Shown here one piece after another: positions 45,934 to 54,405 of a stretch of DNA of 64,000 nucleotides. How positions within the stretch are numbered: the first letter of the stretch is position 1; each line of letters starts with the position of its first letter. The translations under genes were made by a program, and so were the position numbers. The notes under the pieces are model-generated. The model worked only from the letters and a program-made list of their open reading frames with translations. It ran no database searches and was not told the DNA's origin. This DNA comes from Gymnodinialimonas sp. 57CJ19 (lineage in GTDB: Bacteria > Pseudomonadota > Alphaproteobacteria > Rhodobacterales > Rhodobacteraceae): contig NZ_CP151587.1 in the NCBI RefSeq assembly GCF_038396845.1, positions 2,206,001 to 2,270,000 of the forward strand. The letters are read 5' to 3'.

Positions 45934-45989
45934 CCTTACGCAAATGTGCGCGTGCCTCCCGGCGCGATACGTCTTCCCCTTGCGTATCG
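45934..45989. promoter_or_regulatory. Divergent kinase-tig regulatory region with CCTTACGCAA motif and dyad
   Basis: CCTTACGCAA at 45934-45943 resembles the near-palindrome at 12263 and the half-site at 50804. A separate inverted repeat, CGATACG-N11-CGTATCG, occupies 45965-45989. Both lie between the kinase gene and the divergent trigger factor gene. Which of the two genes they regulate is unknown. Confidence 0.35.
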
Positions 45990-46079
45990 GCCCCTCCGCC
46001 CATAGAAGGAGCGCGATTTTCAAGACGATTATGCCCGCGCGTACACAAGCGCGCGCGAGAGCTGCAAAGAGGATGCCCC

Positions 46080-47405
46080 ATGCAAATAACCGAGACCCTG
46101 GCCGAGGGCCTGAAGCGCGAATACACGATCACCGTTCCGGCGTCGGATCTGGAAACCCGCGTGAACACCAAGCTGGAAGAAGCGCGCCCCGAGGTCGAAA
46201 TGAAGGGCTTCCGCAAGGGTAAAGTCCCGATGGCGCTGCTGAAAAAGCAGTTTGGCCCCCGGATCATGGGCGAAGCGATGCAGGAATCCGTGGATGAGGC
46301 CATGCAGGGCCACCTCGACGAATCCGGCGATCGCCCCGCGATGCAGCCCGAAGTTAAAATGACCAACGAAGACTGGAAAGAAGGCGACGATATCGTTGTT
46401 TCCATGTCCTACGAAAAACTGCCCGAAATCCCTGACGTGGATTACAAGGCGATCAAGCTGGAAAAGCTGGTCGTGACCCCGTCCGAGGAAGAAGTGGCCG
46501 AAGCGCTGGCCAATCTGGCCGAGAACGCTGAAAGCTTTGCCACCAAGAAGGGCAAAGCAGCCGACGGCGATCAGGTTGTGTTCGACTTTGTCGGCACCGT
46601 GGACGGCGAAGCCTTTGAAGGCGGCGCGGCGGAAGATTTCCCCCTGAAGCTCGGTTCCGGCCAGTTCATCCCCGGCTTTGAAGAGCAGCTGGTTGGCGTG
46701 AAAGCCGGCGAGACCAAAGACGTGGAAGTGACCTTCCCCGAGGAATATCAGGCCGAGCATCTGGCCGGTAAAGCCGCCGTCTTCGCGTGCACCATCAAAG
46801 AGGTGAAGAAGCCTGTCGCCGCTGAAGTGGATGACGAGCTGGCGAAGAAATTCGGCGCCGAAGATCTGGACGCCCTGAAGGGTCAGATCACCGAGCGTCT
46901 GGCCTCTGAGTACACCGGCGCTGCCCGCGCAGTGATGAAGCGTTCGCTTCTGGACCAGTTGGACGAGGTTGTGTCCTTCGAGCTGCCCCCCTCGTTGGTG
47001 GATGCCGAAGCGGGCCAGATCGCCCATCAGCTGTGGCACGAAGAAAACCCCGAGGTGGAAGGCCACGACCACCCCGAGATCGAGACCACCGACGAGCACA
47101 AGTCCCTTGCCGCGCGTCGCGTGAAGCTGGGTCTGTTGCTGGCCGAGCTGGGTCAGAAAAACGACGTCACCGTTTCCGACGCCGAGATGACCCAAGCGAT
47201 CATGAACCAGGCCCGCCAGTACCCCGGTCAAGAGCGTGCGTTCTTCGAGTTCATTCAACAGAATCAGGCCGCGCAACAGCAGGTCCGTGCGCCTCTGTTC
47301 GAAGACAAGGTTGTCGATTTCATCGGTGAGATGGCCGAAGTGACCGAGAAAGAGGTCTCCAAGGATGACCTCAAGGCCGCTGTAGACGCGCTCGACGAAG
47401 AATAA
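46080..47405 (+). CDS. tig: Trigger factor (ribosome-associated chaperone)
   Basis: A 441-residue chaperone that binds nascent chains at the ribosome exit. The ribosome-binding signature GFRKGKVPM is at residue 40, an FKBP-type PPIase domain with [15 protein letters not shown] spans about 150-240, and the helical C-terminal arms follow. The true start is the ATG at 46080 ([15 protein letters not shown]), where similarity begins and GAGGA precedes; the frame stays open upstream to 45861 but codes for an unrelated basic sequence. Confidence 0.96.
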   Translation: MQITETLAEGLKREYTITVPASDLETRVNTKLEEARPEVEMKGFRKGKVPMALLKKQFGPRIMGEAMQESVDEAMQGHLDESGDRPAMQPEVKMTNEDWKEGDDIVVSMSYEKLPEIPDVDYKAIKLEKLVVTPSEEEVAEALANLAENAESFATKKGKAADGDQVVFDFVGTVDGEAFEGGAAEDFPLKLGSGQFIPGFEEQLVGVKAGETKDVEVTFPEEYQAEHLAGKAAVFACTIKEVKKPVAAEVDDELAKKFGAEDLDALKGQITERLASEYTGAARAVMKRSLLDQLDEVVSFELPPSLVDAEAGQIAHQLWHEENPEVEGHDHPEIETTDEHKSLAARRVKLGLLLAELGQKNDVTVSDAEMTQAIMNQARQYPGQERAFFEFIQQNQAAQQQVRAPLFEDKVVDFIGEMAEVTEKEVSKDDLKAAVDALDEE

Positions 47406-47436
47406 TCGCCGCCCTCAGGGGCTGGTTGCAAGATTC

Positions 47437-47463
47437 AGGCGTCCCTCAGGGGGCGCCTTTTTT
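47437..47463 (+). terminator. Rho-independent terminator of tig
   Basis: AGGCG-T-CCC pairs with GGG-G-CGCCT around TCAG and is followed by six T residues. Confidence 0.85.
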
Positions 47464-47665
47464 GTTGCGCGTTTCCCTATATTTCATTGGGGGTTGCCCC
47501 CATTGTTATTGGATAACGCGGCCCCGCTTTTGAGTATCAGGCCGACCTGTAGCCATAGTCATCCCACAGCCGATCCCCGGCATTTTTTACGACACTATTT
47601 TCAACACCGCTTTCTTTCTTCGTCCCTTCTTTCCGCCCCCAATTTTAACTCAAAGGCTTAATCCA

Positions 47666-48325
47666 ATGTTTAAATTCCCCATCGCCGTGGCGATTGGCCT
47701 GACGGTGGCTTCCGCCGCTGCCCATGCCGACGTGATCGTCATTCAAGGCACGCCCACGTTTGAACCCGCAATCATCAACCACGGCCCCCATGCCCCGCTT
47801 CTGGAAGATGCCCTTGACCGGGCCGACATCCTGTCCATGCCCGCGTTCCACCGCCTGACCCAGATGTGTGAGACCCTTGGGATGGACTGTGGCGCAGAGC
47901 ACGCGACCGCAGAAGGCGGCATCATGCCTGAATGGACCCCGCGCCACATCGCGGATGCTGAAAAGCGTCTGGCTCAGATGGTCGAGGACCGCGAAGATTA
48001 TGTCGCTGCCCTGGAGGAGCATTTTGAGGCGCTGCCCGCACCGCGTCCTGTCTCGCCCTTTCCCCATCGGCTGTTCGGCTGGAACACGGCCCCCCTCGGC
48101 GCCCCTCATGTCATCGCGCCGCGGCCGCATCAGTTCGGGCATGTGTTCCCGACGCTGCCTCGGGCAACGGTTCCGCAGTTGACATTGCCCCGGCCCGTTG
48201 TGCCCGGTGCCCATGACCTCTCGGGCTTCTATCACCGCCTGAATACGCCGGGCGCTGTGGTGCCCCGGTCCGTGATGCCCCGACACATGCTGCCGCGACA
48301 TGGCTTTCCTTGGCGGTCGTTCTAA
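47666..48325 (+). CDS. Exported His/Pro-rich protein of unknown function
   Basis: A 219-residue protein with a clear signal peptide (FKFPIAVAIGLTVASAAAHA, cleavage after residue 21). The mature part has two cysteines and a C-terminal third rich in His and Pro with near-repeats of the type MPRHMLPRHG. No known domain. It lies downstream of tig with its own promoter region (47464-47665), and is followed by a second exported protein at 48404. A 456-residue minus-strand frame covers both genes but lacks signal or similarity and is rejected. Confidence 0.7.
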   Translation: MFKFPIAVAIGLTVASAAAHADVIVIQGTPTFEPAIINHGPHAPLLEDALDRADILSMPAFHRLTQMCETLGMDCGAEHATAEGGIMPEWTPRHIADAEKRLAQMVEDREDYVAALEEHFEALPAPRPVSPFPHRLFGWNTAPLGAPHVIAPRPHQFGHVFPTLPRATVPQLTLPRPVVPGAHDLSGFYHRLNTPGAVVPRSVMPRHMLPRHGFPWRSF

Positions 48326-48339
48326 CCCCTCCATCGTTT

Positions 48340-48363
48340 TGCCCCGGTGATTTTGCCGGGGCA
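48340..48363 (+). terminator. Weak hairpin between the two exported-protein genes
   Basis: TGCCCCGG pairs with CCGGGGCA around an 8-base loop. There is no T run after it, so it may be a processing or partial termination site rather than a full terminator. Confidence 0.4.
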
Positions 48364-48403
48364 GGGCGCTCCTTTCCTTCCAACCCATTCGAGTAGAAAA
48401 ATT

Positions 48404-48928
48404 ATGAAACGCACATTTCCCCTTCTTGCCGTTATGGCCGCCACCCTTGCCGCCCCGGTTGCGGCGCAAGACATCAACAGCATCCTGAACCCCGGTAATT
48501 TTGCCGCGCGTCTGAACATGGGCAACGCCCCTGCGATGGCTAACATGCCTCGCGATATGTCCGCCTTGTTTGACGGGCGCGCCATGGGGGCCGCGGTGAA
48601 CCCGGCGCTGGCCAACCAGATCGCGGCCTTGGCGCCAGAGACACGTAGCCTTGCGCCCCGGACCTCCATGGCGCCGGTACCGCGCCGCTCCATCGCGCGG
48701 ATCGTGACGCCGGACGCCGCACCCGAGGTTGCAGCCCTGCGCGTTGCCCCGGTTGCAGAACCAGAGGCGGACACGGGCCTTGTTGCCATGATGGCGGACG
48801 CCGCCAATGCCGCGCCTGCGGGCAGCAACACCTTTGTCGTGAACGGCACCAATACGGCGGTGATTCAGTCCAGCCCCAGCGCAGAGGCCCCCCGCCTGAG
48901 CTTGTGGCAGCGTCTGTTCGGCAGCTAA
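48404..48928 (+). CDS. Exported protein of unknown function
   Basis: A 174-residue protein with a signal peptide ending at Ala-Gln near residue 22 (LLAVMAATLAAPVAAQ). The mature part is rich in Ala, Pro, Asn and Met, without cysteines, and ends LSLWQRLFGS. No known domain. It probably works with, or is expressed together with, the exported protein 78 bases upstream. Confidence 0.65.
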   Translation: MKRTFPLLAVMAATLAAPVAAQDINSILNPGNFAARLNMGNAPAMANMPRDMSALFDGRAMGAAVNPALANQIAALAPETRSLAPRTSMAPVPRRSIARIVTPDAAPEVAALRVAPVAEPEADTGLVAMMADAANAAPAGSNTFVVNGTNTAVIQSSPSAEAPRLSLWQRLFGS

Positions 48929-48947
48929 CCCCCCTGACCGATCGGCC

Positions 48948-48982
48948 ACCGCCCCTTGCAGAACAGGGGGCGGTTTTGGCTT
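48948..48982 (+). terminator. Rho-independent terminator of the exported-protein pair
   Basis: ACCGCCCC pairs with GGGGCGGT around TTGCAGAACAG and is followed by TTTT and a further T run (48981-48985). Confidence 0.8.
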
Positions 48983-49049
48983 TTTGATCCATTGGATAAA
49001 AAAGGCTTTGGTCATTCCGTCTGCCCGGCTAACGTATTGCTTGTATACG
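48978..49049. promoter_or_regulatory. Dyads upstream of the triple-domain secreted protein
   Basis: An imperfect inverted repeat at 48978-49006 (arms GGCTTTTTGATCCA and TGGATAAAAAAGGC) is followed by CGTAT-N7-ATACG at 49033-49049. Both fall in the 243-base gap before the gene at 49172 and may be binding sites, or the first may be a continuation of the terminator. Confidence 0.35.
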
Positions 49050-49171
49050 GAAGGTCAGGGTTTCCGCAGTTCTGCGGCAGCATTTTTAACAATATGATTG
49101 ATCTCATTACGACGAACTAAGGCGGACAAGGCACCCCTCGCCAGTCCCCAAACAGGAAGGAAATCAACACC

Positions 49172-50680
49172 ATGCGTCTTATGACTGCGAGCGCGATTGC
49201 AATGTTTGCAATGGGCGGTGCCGCAATGGCTTGCCCCAACTATCAACTCTCGACCGGAGCGCTAAGCTACGATGCCTCTCAGATCGGCAACCCCCAGGGG
49301 TTCTCGGTAACGGCAGGCGGTAACTTCACGCTGGACCAATGTGGTCTGGGGTCCTTGGGCTATGGCCAGTTCCGTTCGGCCCCCGATCTGACGTTGAACC
49401 TGACCAGCATGGCGGGCCGCGAATTGGATGTGACGGCGACCTCCAGCTGTGACCCGGCGCTCTTGGTGAACGATGCCAACGGCCAGTGGTACTTCAACGA
49501 TGACCGCAACGGCTTGCAGCCCGGCCTGACCCTTCCTGCGGGCGCCGGTAACGGCCGTGTCGATATCTGGATCGGTACATTTGCTGGCGGCGGTTGCCCC
49601 GCGACGCTGGCGGTTCAGGCCTTGGGTGGCGGCGCGGTTCCCGTGCCTCAGCCCGTCCCACAGCCCGTGCCGCAACCTGTGCCGGTTCCGGCCAGCGCGT
49701 GCCCCACATGGGAAGTCCCTGGCCCCGCGCTTTCGTTTGACGCGAGCCAAATCCTTCAGCCGCTGTCCTATGTGGCCCAGGCCACCGGCGGCACGAATGT
49801 ACGCGAATGCCCTGGTGTAGAGGGTGCCGGCTACGCCAGCCAGGTTCCTCAGTTCTCGGTTTCCCTGTCGGGTATGGACGGCCACAGCCTGCGCCTTCTG
49901 GCCAACGCGGAATGCGATTCCACGCTTTTGGTGAACGGCGCCAACACCGAATGGTTCTACAACGATGACGGCCAAGGCCAGTTGCAGCCACAGTTGGACA
50001 TTGCTGATCCAGCGGCTCTGAATGGCCGGATTGATGTGTGGGTCGGCACCTATGGTGACCGGGTTTGCCCCAGCACCTTCACGCTTCAGGCGATCCCTGT
50101 TGCGGTAGCGCCAACGCCCCAGCCTGTGCCCGTTCCGGTGCCGCAGCCTGTTCCACAACCCGTACCGCAGCCTGTGCCGGTTCCGGTGCCTGCACCAACA
50201 CCTGCACCTGCACCGGTGCCAGTGCCCACACCGACGCCTGTCCCCACACCCACGCCAACGGCCGGGTGCCCAACGACAGCGATTGAAGGAACCGTGGTCA
50301 CCACCACCGGGTCCGAGCTGTACGGTCCAGATCGTTTCGCGATCAACGTCGGTGGCGTGACGCCTCTGTCCACCTGCGCGGATATCCCAAGCAGCACTGG
50401 CGTGGCTTACTCCACCCCGGACTACACCTTCTACCTGTCGGGGATGGAGACCTATGGTCGCCTGGAGATCGAAGTTGAAAGCGATTGCGACGCGACGCTT
50501 TTGGTTAACGATGCCGCGGGCAACTGGCACTTCGACGACGACTCGGGCGGCAGCTTCCAGCCTGAGTTGAACCTGGCCAACACGGCCGCGTTGAATGGCC
50601 GGGTCGATATCTGGGTTGGCTCCTACGGCGAATCCATCTCGTGTCAGGGTGAGATCGAGTTGGAGACCTGGAACTTCTAA
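49172..50680 (+). CDS. Secreted protein with three four-cysteine domains and Pro-Val-Gln linkers
   Basis: A 502-residue protein with a signal peptide (cleavage near residue 20). It has three copies of a 130-residue domain at 21-151, 177-308 and 366-502, each with four cysteines (21/57/93/142; 177/213/248/299; 366/402/439/491), which suggests two disulfides per domain. Each copy has a LLVN-type strand, an acidic W-F/Y-N/D-D-D loop and a final GRVDIWVGTY strand. The linkers (152-176, 309-365) are PVPQP and PTP repeats. The same domain terminates both kinases upstream. The fold resembles pre-peptidase C-terminal-like beta sandwiches, but I do not recognise a named family. An AGGAAGGA site precedes the ATG. 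Confidence 0.82.
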   Translation: MRLMTASAIAMFAMGGAAMACPNYQLSTGALSYDASQIGNPQGFSVTAGGNFTLDQCGLGSLGYGQFRSAPDLTLNLTSMAGRELDVTATSSCDPALLVNDANGQWYFNDDRNGLQPGLTLPAGAGNGRVDIWIGTFAGGGCPATLAVQALGGGAVPVPQPVPQPVPQPVPVPASACPTWEVPGPALSFDASQILQPLSYVAQATGGTNVRECPGVEGAGYASQVPQFSVSLSGMDGHSLRLLANAECDSTLLVNGANTEWFYNDDGQGQLQPQLDIADPAALNGRIDVWVGTYGDRVCPSTFTLQAIPVAVAPTPQPVPVPVPQPVPQPVPQPVPVPVPAPTPAPAPVPVPTPTPVPTPTPTAGCPTTAIEGTVVTTTGSELYGPDRFAINVGGVTPLSTCADIPSSTGVAYSTPDYTFYLSGMETYGRLEIEVESDCDATLLVNDAAGNWHFDDDSGGSFQPELNLANTAALNGRVDIWVGSYGESISCQGEIELETWNF

Positions 50681-50706
50681 TCCAGAGGCTTCTTTGACGA
50701 GAATAG

Positions 50707-50737
50707 GGGCGTGGTCATCCGTGACCGCGCCCTTTTT
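50707..50737 (+). terminator. Rho-independent terminator
   Basis: GGGCGTGGTCA pairs with TGACCGCGCCC (one mismatch) around TCCG and is followed by TTTTT; it ends the triple-domain gene. Confidence 0.85.
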
Positions 50738-50789
50738 CTGTTTGGGTTAGAGTGTTGAGGGGGGCGGGCAGGCCAAAGATTAACGACAG

Positions 50790-50810
50790 GTAAGGATTTC
50801 CAGCCTTACG
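50790..50810. promoter_or_regulatory. Inverted repeat GTAAGG-N8-CCTTAC with CCTTACG motif
   Basis: The two arms lie about 120 bases before the secreted single-domain gene at 50931. The CCTTACG half-site also occurs before the second kinase gene and, in near-palindromic form, before the PAP2 operon. Confidence 0.4.
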
Positions 50811-50930
50811 AATTTGCGCCGCGAAGGCGATAGTCCTTTCATAGGCAAACGACACCAAACGCCTGCAAACACACAGAAACACCAAACAACCTAAACCCCT
50901 TCCAAGACAAAGAAATTTCGGAGTAACACA

Positions 50931-51386
50931 ATGAAAAAGCTTCTCGCCGCCGCCTTCGCTCTGGTCGCCACCGCCGGCGTCGCCGCCGCTTGCCCTGCGT
51001 GGCAGAACCAAGGTGTGCAGACTGGCTATACGACCGGTCAGGACCTTTGGACGCCGAACCATTACTCGGTCACGGCGGGCGGCAACCAGTCCCTGCGCAA
51101 CTGCGGTTGGAACCATTCCGGTCACGTGATCTCTCGCCCTGACTTCGAGTTCCAGATCGACGGCCTGGAGCAATATCGCCGCCTCGAGATCCGCGTGAAC
51201 GGCACCTGCGATACAGTTCTGCTGGTGAACGACGCGAGCGGTAACTGGTATTTCAACGACGATGGCTGGGGCAACCTGAACCCGCTGGTGAACCTGTCGA
51301 ACCCACGTTCCGGCGTATACGACATCTGGGTCGGCACCTACGGCACCAACCTGTGTGGTGCGACGCTGCAGATGGAAACATTCTGA
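50931..51386 (+). CDS. Secreted single four-cysteine-domain protein
   Basis: A 151-residue protein with a signal peptide (cleavage near residue 20) and one copy of the four-cysteine domain. The cysteines at 21, 58, 93 and 142 are placed almost exactly as in the first domain of the neighbouring 502-residue protein. It carries the TVLLVNDASGNWYFNDD and VYDIWVGTYG signature. Likely a soluble periplasmic or secreted partner. A CGGAG site precedes the ATG and it has its own terminator, so it is expressed alone. Confidence 0.82.
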   Translation: MKKLLAAAFALVATAGVAAACPAWQNQGVQTGYTTGQDLWTPNHYSVTAGGNQSLRNCGWNHSGHVISRPDFEFQIDGLEQYRRLEIRVNGTCDTVLLVNDASGNWYFNDDGWGNLNPLVNLSNPRSGVYDIWVGTYGTNLCGATLQMETF

Positions 51387-51410
51387 TATAGAAGACTGAT
51401 ATTGCTAAAG

Positions 51411-51441
51411 AACGGCCCGCCCATTTCGGCGGGCCGTTTGC
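51411..51441 (+). terminator. Rho-independent terminator
   Basis: AACGGCCCGCC pairs with GGCGGGCCGTT around CATTTC, followed by a short T run. It lies between the secreted-protein gene and the convergent sugar dehydrogenase gene and could serve both strands. Confidence 0.85.
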
Positions 51442-51520
51442 GTTTGGTCGGGGACGCGGTGACGCGGGTCCGCGCTTTTGCCTACGCAAAACCGCATACC
51501 ACGCCCCACCCGCCGTCCCG

Positions 51521-52729
51521 TTATTCAGCGGCGGGGGTCAGGCGGATCAGGGCGCCCGGGTCGTCGTCTATCAGGATCAGGATGGCACCGTTTGCATCGA
51601 CGTCCACATCACGCACGCGCCCTTGGCCTGTGCGGAAGCGTTCCTCTGCGATGACCGAGGTGCCGTCGATATCCAGCCGTACAAGCGATTGCCCCGCCAG
51701 AGCGCCCAGAAGGATGTCGCCTTGCCAGTCGGGGAACATCTCGCCCTCATAGAAGATCAGGTCCGAGGGCGCGATGGAGGGGTCCCAGTAGTAGCGCGGT
51801 TCGATAAAGTCGGGGGCATGGGCCTGTTCGCCGTCGCCCACGTCGGAGCCGTTGTAGTTCACCCCGTAGCTCACCCGCGGCCAGCCGTAGTTGCCGCCCG
51901 GTTCGATCACGTTCAGCTCGTCCCCACCCGCGGGGCCGTGTTCCAGCGCCCACACAAGTTGGCTCTCGGGCTGGATGGCGAGGCCTTGGATATTACGGTG
52001 TCCGTAGGTCAGAACGCCGGGTAGGGCACCGTCGACGAAATCCAACGTGGCGGGATGGTGGTCGGGTTGCAGCATGATGGTCGCGCCGTAGGTCGCGGAC
52101 GCGGGGTCTTGGGCTAATTCTCTGTTTTCCGGCGTGAAACGGTCGCCCGTGGTGGCGAATACGAAGCCCTCATCATCCACCAACACGCGGCTTCCAAAAT
52201 GCGCGGGGATCGCCGAGGCGGGCGTTTGCCGCCAGAGTTCCTCTACGTTCGTCAATGCGGTGTGATCCTCGGACAGGGTTGCGCGGGCAAGCGCCGTGGC
52301 CGAGGCGGCAAGGCCCTCGCGAGCGGAATAGGTGAGGTAGATGGCGCGGCTATCGGCGAAATCTGCCGCAAGCGCCACGTCCAACAAACCGCCCTGACGG
52401 ATCGCGCGTACGTCCGGGACGCCGTTGATCTCGGGGCCCATGGTGCCGTCGCGGGTGATGTGGCGCAGGGTGCCGCCGCGTTCTGTCACGATGTAGCCCG
52501 CGTCTTCGGGCAGGATCGCGAGCCCCCAGGGATGGGCGAGGGTGCCACTGATGACCTCCTCGTCGAAGGTCACACCCGAGGTGACCTCTGGCGCTTCGGT
52601 TTGTCCGGCGAAGGCCGCGACGGAGGCGTCGAAATTACCGCTGCCGTCGTCGACGGGAGCCACTTGCGCGAAGGCTGCGCCTGCGAGGAGCGTAGCGAGG
52701 AGGGCCGGGGCGGACAGAATGCGAAGCAT
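51521..52729 (-). CDS. PQQ-dependent aldose sugar dehydrogenase-type protein
   Basis: A 402-residue exported protein: signal peptide in residues 1-21 (ending AGAAFA), then a six-bladed propeller of the soluble glucose/sorbosone dehydrogenase family. LAHPWGLAILPEDAGYIVTE near residue 64, QGGLLDVALA near 112, and the HGPAGGDELNVIEPGGNYGWP segment near 262 are typical PQQ and calcium-binding regions of this family. It would oxidise aldoses in the periplasm. It is separated from rplI by a terminator, so it is a separate unit. Confidence 0.87.
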   Translation of the reverse strand: MLRILSAPALLATLLAGAAFAQVAPVDDGSGNFDASVAAFAGQTEAPEVTSGVTFDEEVISGTLAHPWGLAILPEDAGYIVTERGGTLRHITRDGTMGPEINGVPDVRAIRQGGLLDVALAADFADSRAIYLTYSAREGLAASATALARATLSEDHTALTNVEELWRQTPASAIPAHFGSRVLVDDEGFVFATTGDRFTPENRELAQDPASATYGATIMLQPDHHPATLDFVDGALPGVLTYGHRNIQGLAIQPESQLVWALEHGPAGGDELNVIEPGGNYGWPRVSYGVNYNGSDVGDGEQAHAPDFIEPRYYWDPSIAPSDLIFYEGEMFPDWQGDILLGALAGQSLVRLDIDGTSVIAEERFRTGQGRVRDVDVDANGAILILIDDDPGALIRLTPAAE

Positions 52730-52762
52730 GATGGACCTTTGGAAAACGCTGTTGCCTAAACA

Positions 52763-52797
52763 AATAGGCCGCCTCCACGGGGAGACGGCCTACTTTT
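52763..52797 (-). terminator. Rho-independent terminator of the rpsF-rpsR-rplI operon
   Basis: On the minus strand, TAGGCCGTCTCC pairs with GGAGGCGGCCTA around a short loop, followed by TTTGTTT. Confidence 0.88.
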
Positions 52798-52822
52798 TCG
52801 TGAAGTGCCAAGATCGGCAAGA

Positions 52823-53443
52823 TTAGTCCTCGTCAGAGGCTTCTTCCTCAGCGGCCGGCGCTGGGGCGACGTCGTCGTCATCCAAGCCTGCGGCACCGAT
52901 GTCGTCGAACAGCTCGGCGATCTCGAACTCTGCCTGTGCTTCTTCTTCAGCGGCCAGATCCTGAATGGATTTGCCCGATGCCTGAAGCTCGGCTTCTTCG
53001 GTGGAGCGGGCCACGTTCAACTCGATCTCGACCTGCACTTCGGGGTGCAGATTGACGATGACCGTGTGGATGCCCAGGTCCTTGATCGGTGCGGTCAATG
53101 CGACCTGCTTGCGATCGATGGAGAAGCCTTCAGCTGTCGCAACTTCGGCGGCGTCACGGATGGTGACAGAGCCGTAAAGCGCACCAGAATCGGAAGCAGA
53201 GCGGATGATGATGAACTGCTGACCAGCAAGTGTCTCACCCAGCTTCTCGGCTTCGGCTTTGGTTTCCAGGTTGCGCGCTTCAAGTTGCGCTTTCTGGTTT
53301 TCAAAGGTCTTCAGGTTGGCTTCGTTGGCGCGAAGCGCCTTTTTTTGCGGCAGAAGGAAGTTGCGCGCGTAGCCCTCTTTGACAGAGACTACTTCGCCCA
53401 TTTGACCCAGCTTCGCCACACGTTCCAGAAGGATAACGTCCAT
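52823..53443 (-). CDS. rplI: 50S ribosomal protein L9 with acidic C-terminal extension
   Basis: The 206-residue protein matches L9 at the N-terminus ([21 protein letters not shown] and the NFLLPQKKA segment) and in the C-terminal domain to about residue 150. A further 56 residues are strongly acidic (Glu/Asp/Ala-rich, ending EEEASDED). Standard L9 is about 150 residues; acidic tails are known in Rhodobacterales. Third gene of the operon with rpsF and rpsR. Structural protein of the large subunit at the base of the L1 stalk. Confidence 0.96.
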   Translation of the reverse strand: MDVILLERVAKLGQMGEVVSVKEGYARNFLLPQKKALRANEANLKTFENQKAQLEARNLETKAEAEKLGETLAGQQFIIIRSASDSGALYGSVTIRDAAEVATAEGFSIDRKQVALTAPIKDLGIHTVIVNLHPEVQVEIELNVARSTEEAELQASGKSIQDLAAEEEAQAEFEIAELFDDIGAAGLDDDDVAPAPAAEEEASDED

Positions 53444-53455
53444 GGTGTGCGCTCC

Positions 53456-53683
53456 TTATTTAACGGCGTAGGGCAGCAGGGCGAGGAACCGGGCGCGTTT
53501 GATGGCTTTTGCAAGCGCACGCTGGTTCTTGGCACCTACAGCGGTGATACGGGAAGGCACGATCTTGCCACGCTCGGAGATGTAGCGTTGCAGAAGACGT
53601 GTGTCTTTATAGTCGATCTTCGGCGCGTTCTCGCCCTCAAACGGGTCGGTCTTGCGGCGGCGGAAGAATGGTTTAGCGGCCAT
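53456..53683 (-). CDS. rpsR: 30S ribosomal protein S18
   Basis: A 75-residue ribosomal protein with the expected [19 protein letters not shown] and the [18 protein letters not shown] C-terminus. Binds S6 in the platform of the small subunit. It lies 12 bases before rplI and 32 bases after rpsF on the minus strand, the usual order. Confidence 0.97.
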   Translation of the reverse strand: MAAKPFFRRRKTDPFEGENAPKIDYKDTRLLQRYISERGKIVPSRITAVGAKNQRALAKAIKRARFLALLPYAVK

Positions 53684-53715
53684 TTTGGTGTCCTTTCAAA
53701 CTGAAGGCGGTCGAA

Positions 53716-54069
53716 TCAACGACGCTCGCGGCGGGGTTCACGCTCATCGCGCTTTTGCATCTGGACGGAAGGGCCGTCCTCGTGGGCGTCAACCTTGATG
53801 GTCAGAACGCGCATCACGTCGTCATGCAGGCGCATCAGGCGTTCCATTTCCTGGATCGCGGCGGATGGTGCATCCGTGCGAAGGAAGGAATAGTGACCCT
53901 TGCGGTTCTTGTTGATCTTGTAGGCCATGGTCTTAACACCCCAATATTCGGTGTCGACCACAGTGCCGCCGTTGTCGGTAAGGACGGTGCCAAAGTGCTC
54001 GTTCAGCGCTTCGGCTTGCGTGTTGGACAGGTCCTGACGCGCAATCATCACGTGCTCATAGAGAGCCAT
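53716..54069 (-). CDS. rpsF: 30S ribosomal protein S6
   Basis: A 117-residue protein with the typical YEHVMIARQDLSNTQ start, YWGVKTMAYKINKNRKGHYSF centre and a basic C-terminal tail. First gene of the rpsF-rpsR-rplI operon. A GGAG site precedes the ATG, and a candidate leader hairpin lies upstream. Confidence 0.97.
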   Translation of the reverse strand: MALYEHVMIARQDLSNTQAEALNEHFGTVLTDNGGTVVDTEYWGVKTMAYKINKNRKGHYSFLRTDAPSAAIQEMERLMRLHDDVMRVLTIKVDAHEDGPSVQMQKRDEREPRRERR

Positions 54070-54119
54070 GGGAACTCCAGTTCATCGTTTCGGGCGCGTT
54101 TCAAAGGCCGGGCACTTCA

Positions 54120-54173
54120 ATCCTTGCCCCCCAGCCACGAGGGATCACGCCAAACACATATCTTAGCAAGGAT
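54120..54173 (-). promoter_or_regulatory. Candidate rpsF mRNA leader hairpin
   Basis: ATCCTTGC and GCAAGGAT form an 8-bp stem closing a 38-base loop that lies about 50 bases before rpsF on the minus strand. S6:S18 complexes are known to bind leader structures before rpsF in many bacteria. I cannot confirm the consensus here. The rest of 54070-54405 holds the divergent promoters and a 14-base palindrome but no gene. Confidence 0.35.
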
Positions 54174-54314
54174 GGGCGCGTGTACGCCCGTGCGGCGTGG
54201 ATGTCTAGCCTTTCGTCGCCCGCGAAGGGGCTTTTGGACCAGTGACCACAGGGTTTGCGCGTTTCTGCCCCATTTCCACCACGATGCCTTGGCACAAAAG
54301 CCTCGGATTGTGCC

Positions 54315-54328
54315 GTCCGACGTCGGAC
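54315..54328. promoter_or_regulatory. Perfect 14-base palindrome GTCCGACGTCGGAC
   Basis: It lies 78 bases upstream of the pilin-like gene start and on the far side of the rpsF promoter. The symmetry suggests a dimeric regulator site for the plus-strand gene. Confidence 0.45.
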
Positions 54329-54405
54329 TATCGCGCACAAATGGGCGGATTTGCCCAGAACAGACAAGGGCAGATGCCCCAAGAACCAAGTGAATGGAGG
54401 CCCCC

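Noticed and set aside
47645-49015. 456-codon open frame on the minus strand
   Set aside because: It covers two plus-strand genes with clear signal peptides, has no start signal or recognisable domain, and reads as a GC-rich shadow.
54289-54304. TTGGCAC considered as a sigma-54 -24 element
   Set aside because: The required GC dinucleotide at -12 spacing is absent.
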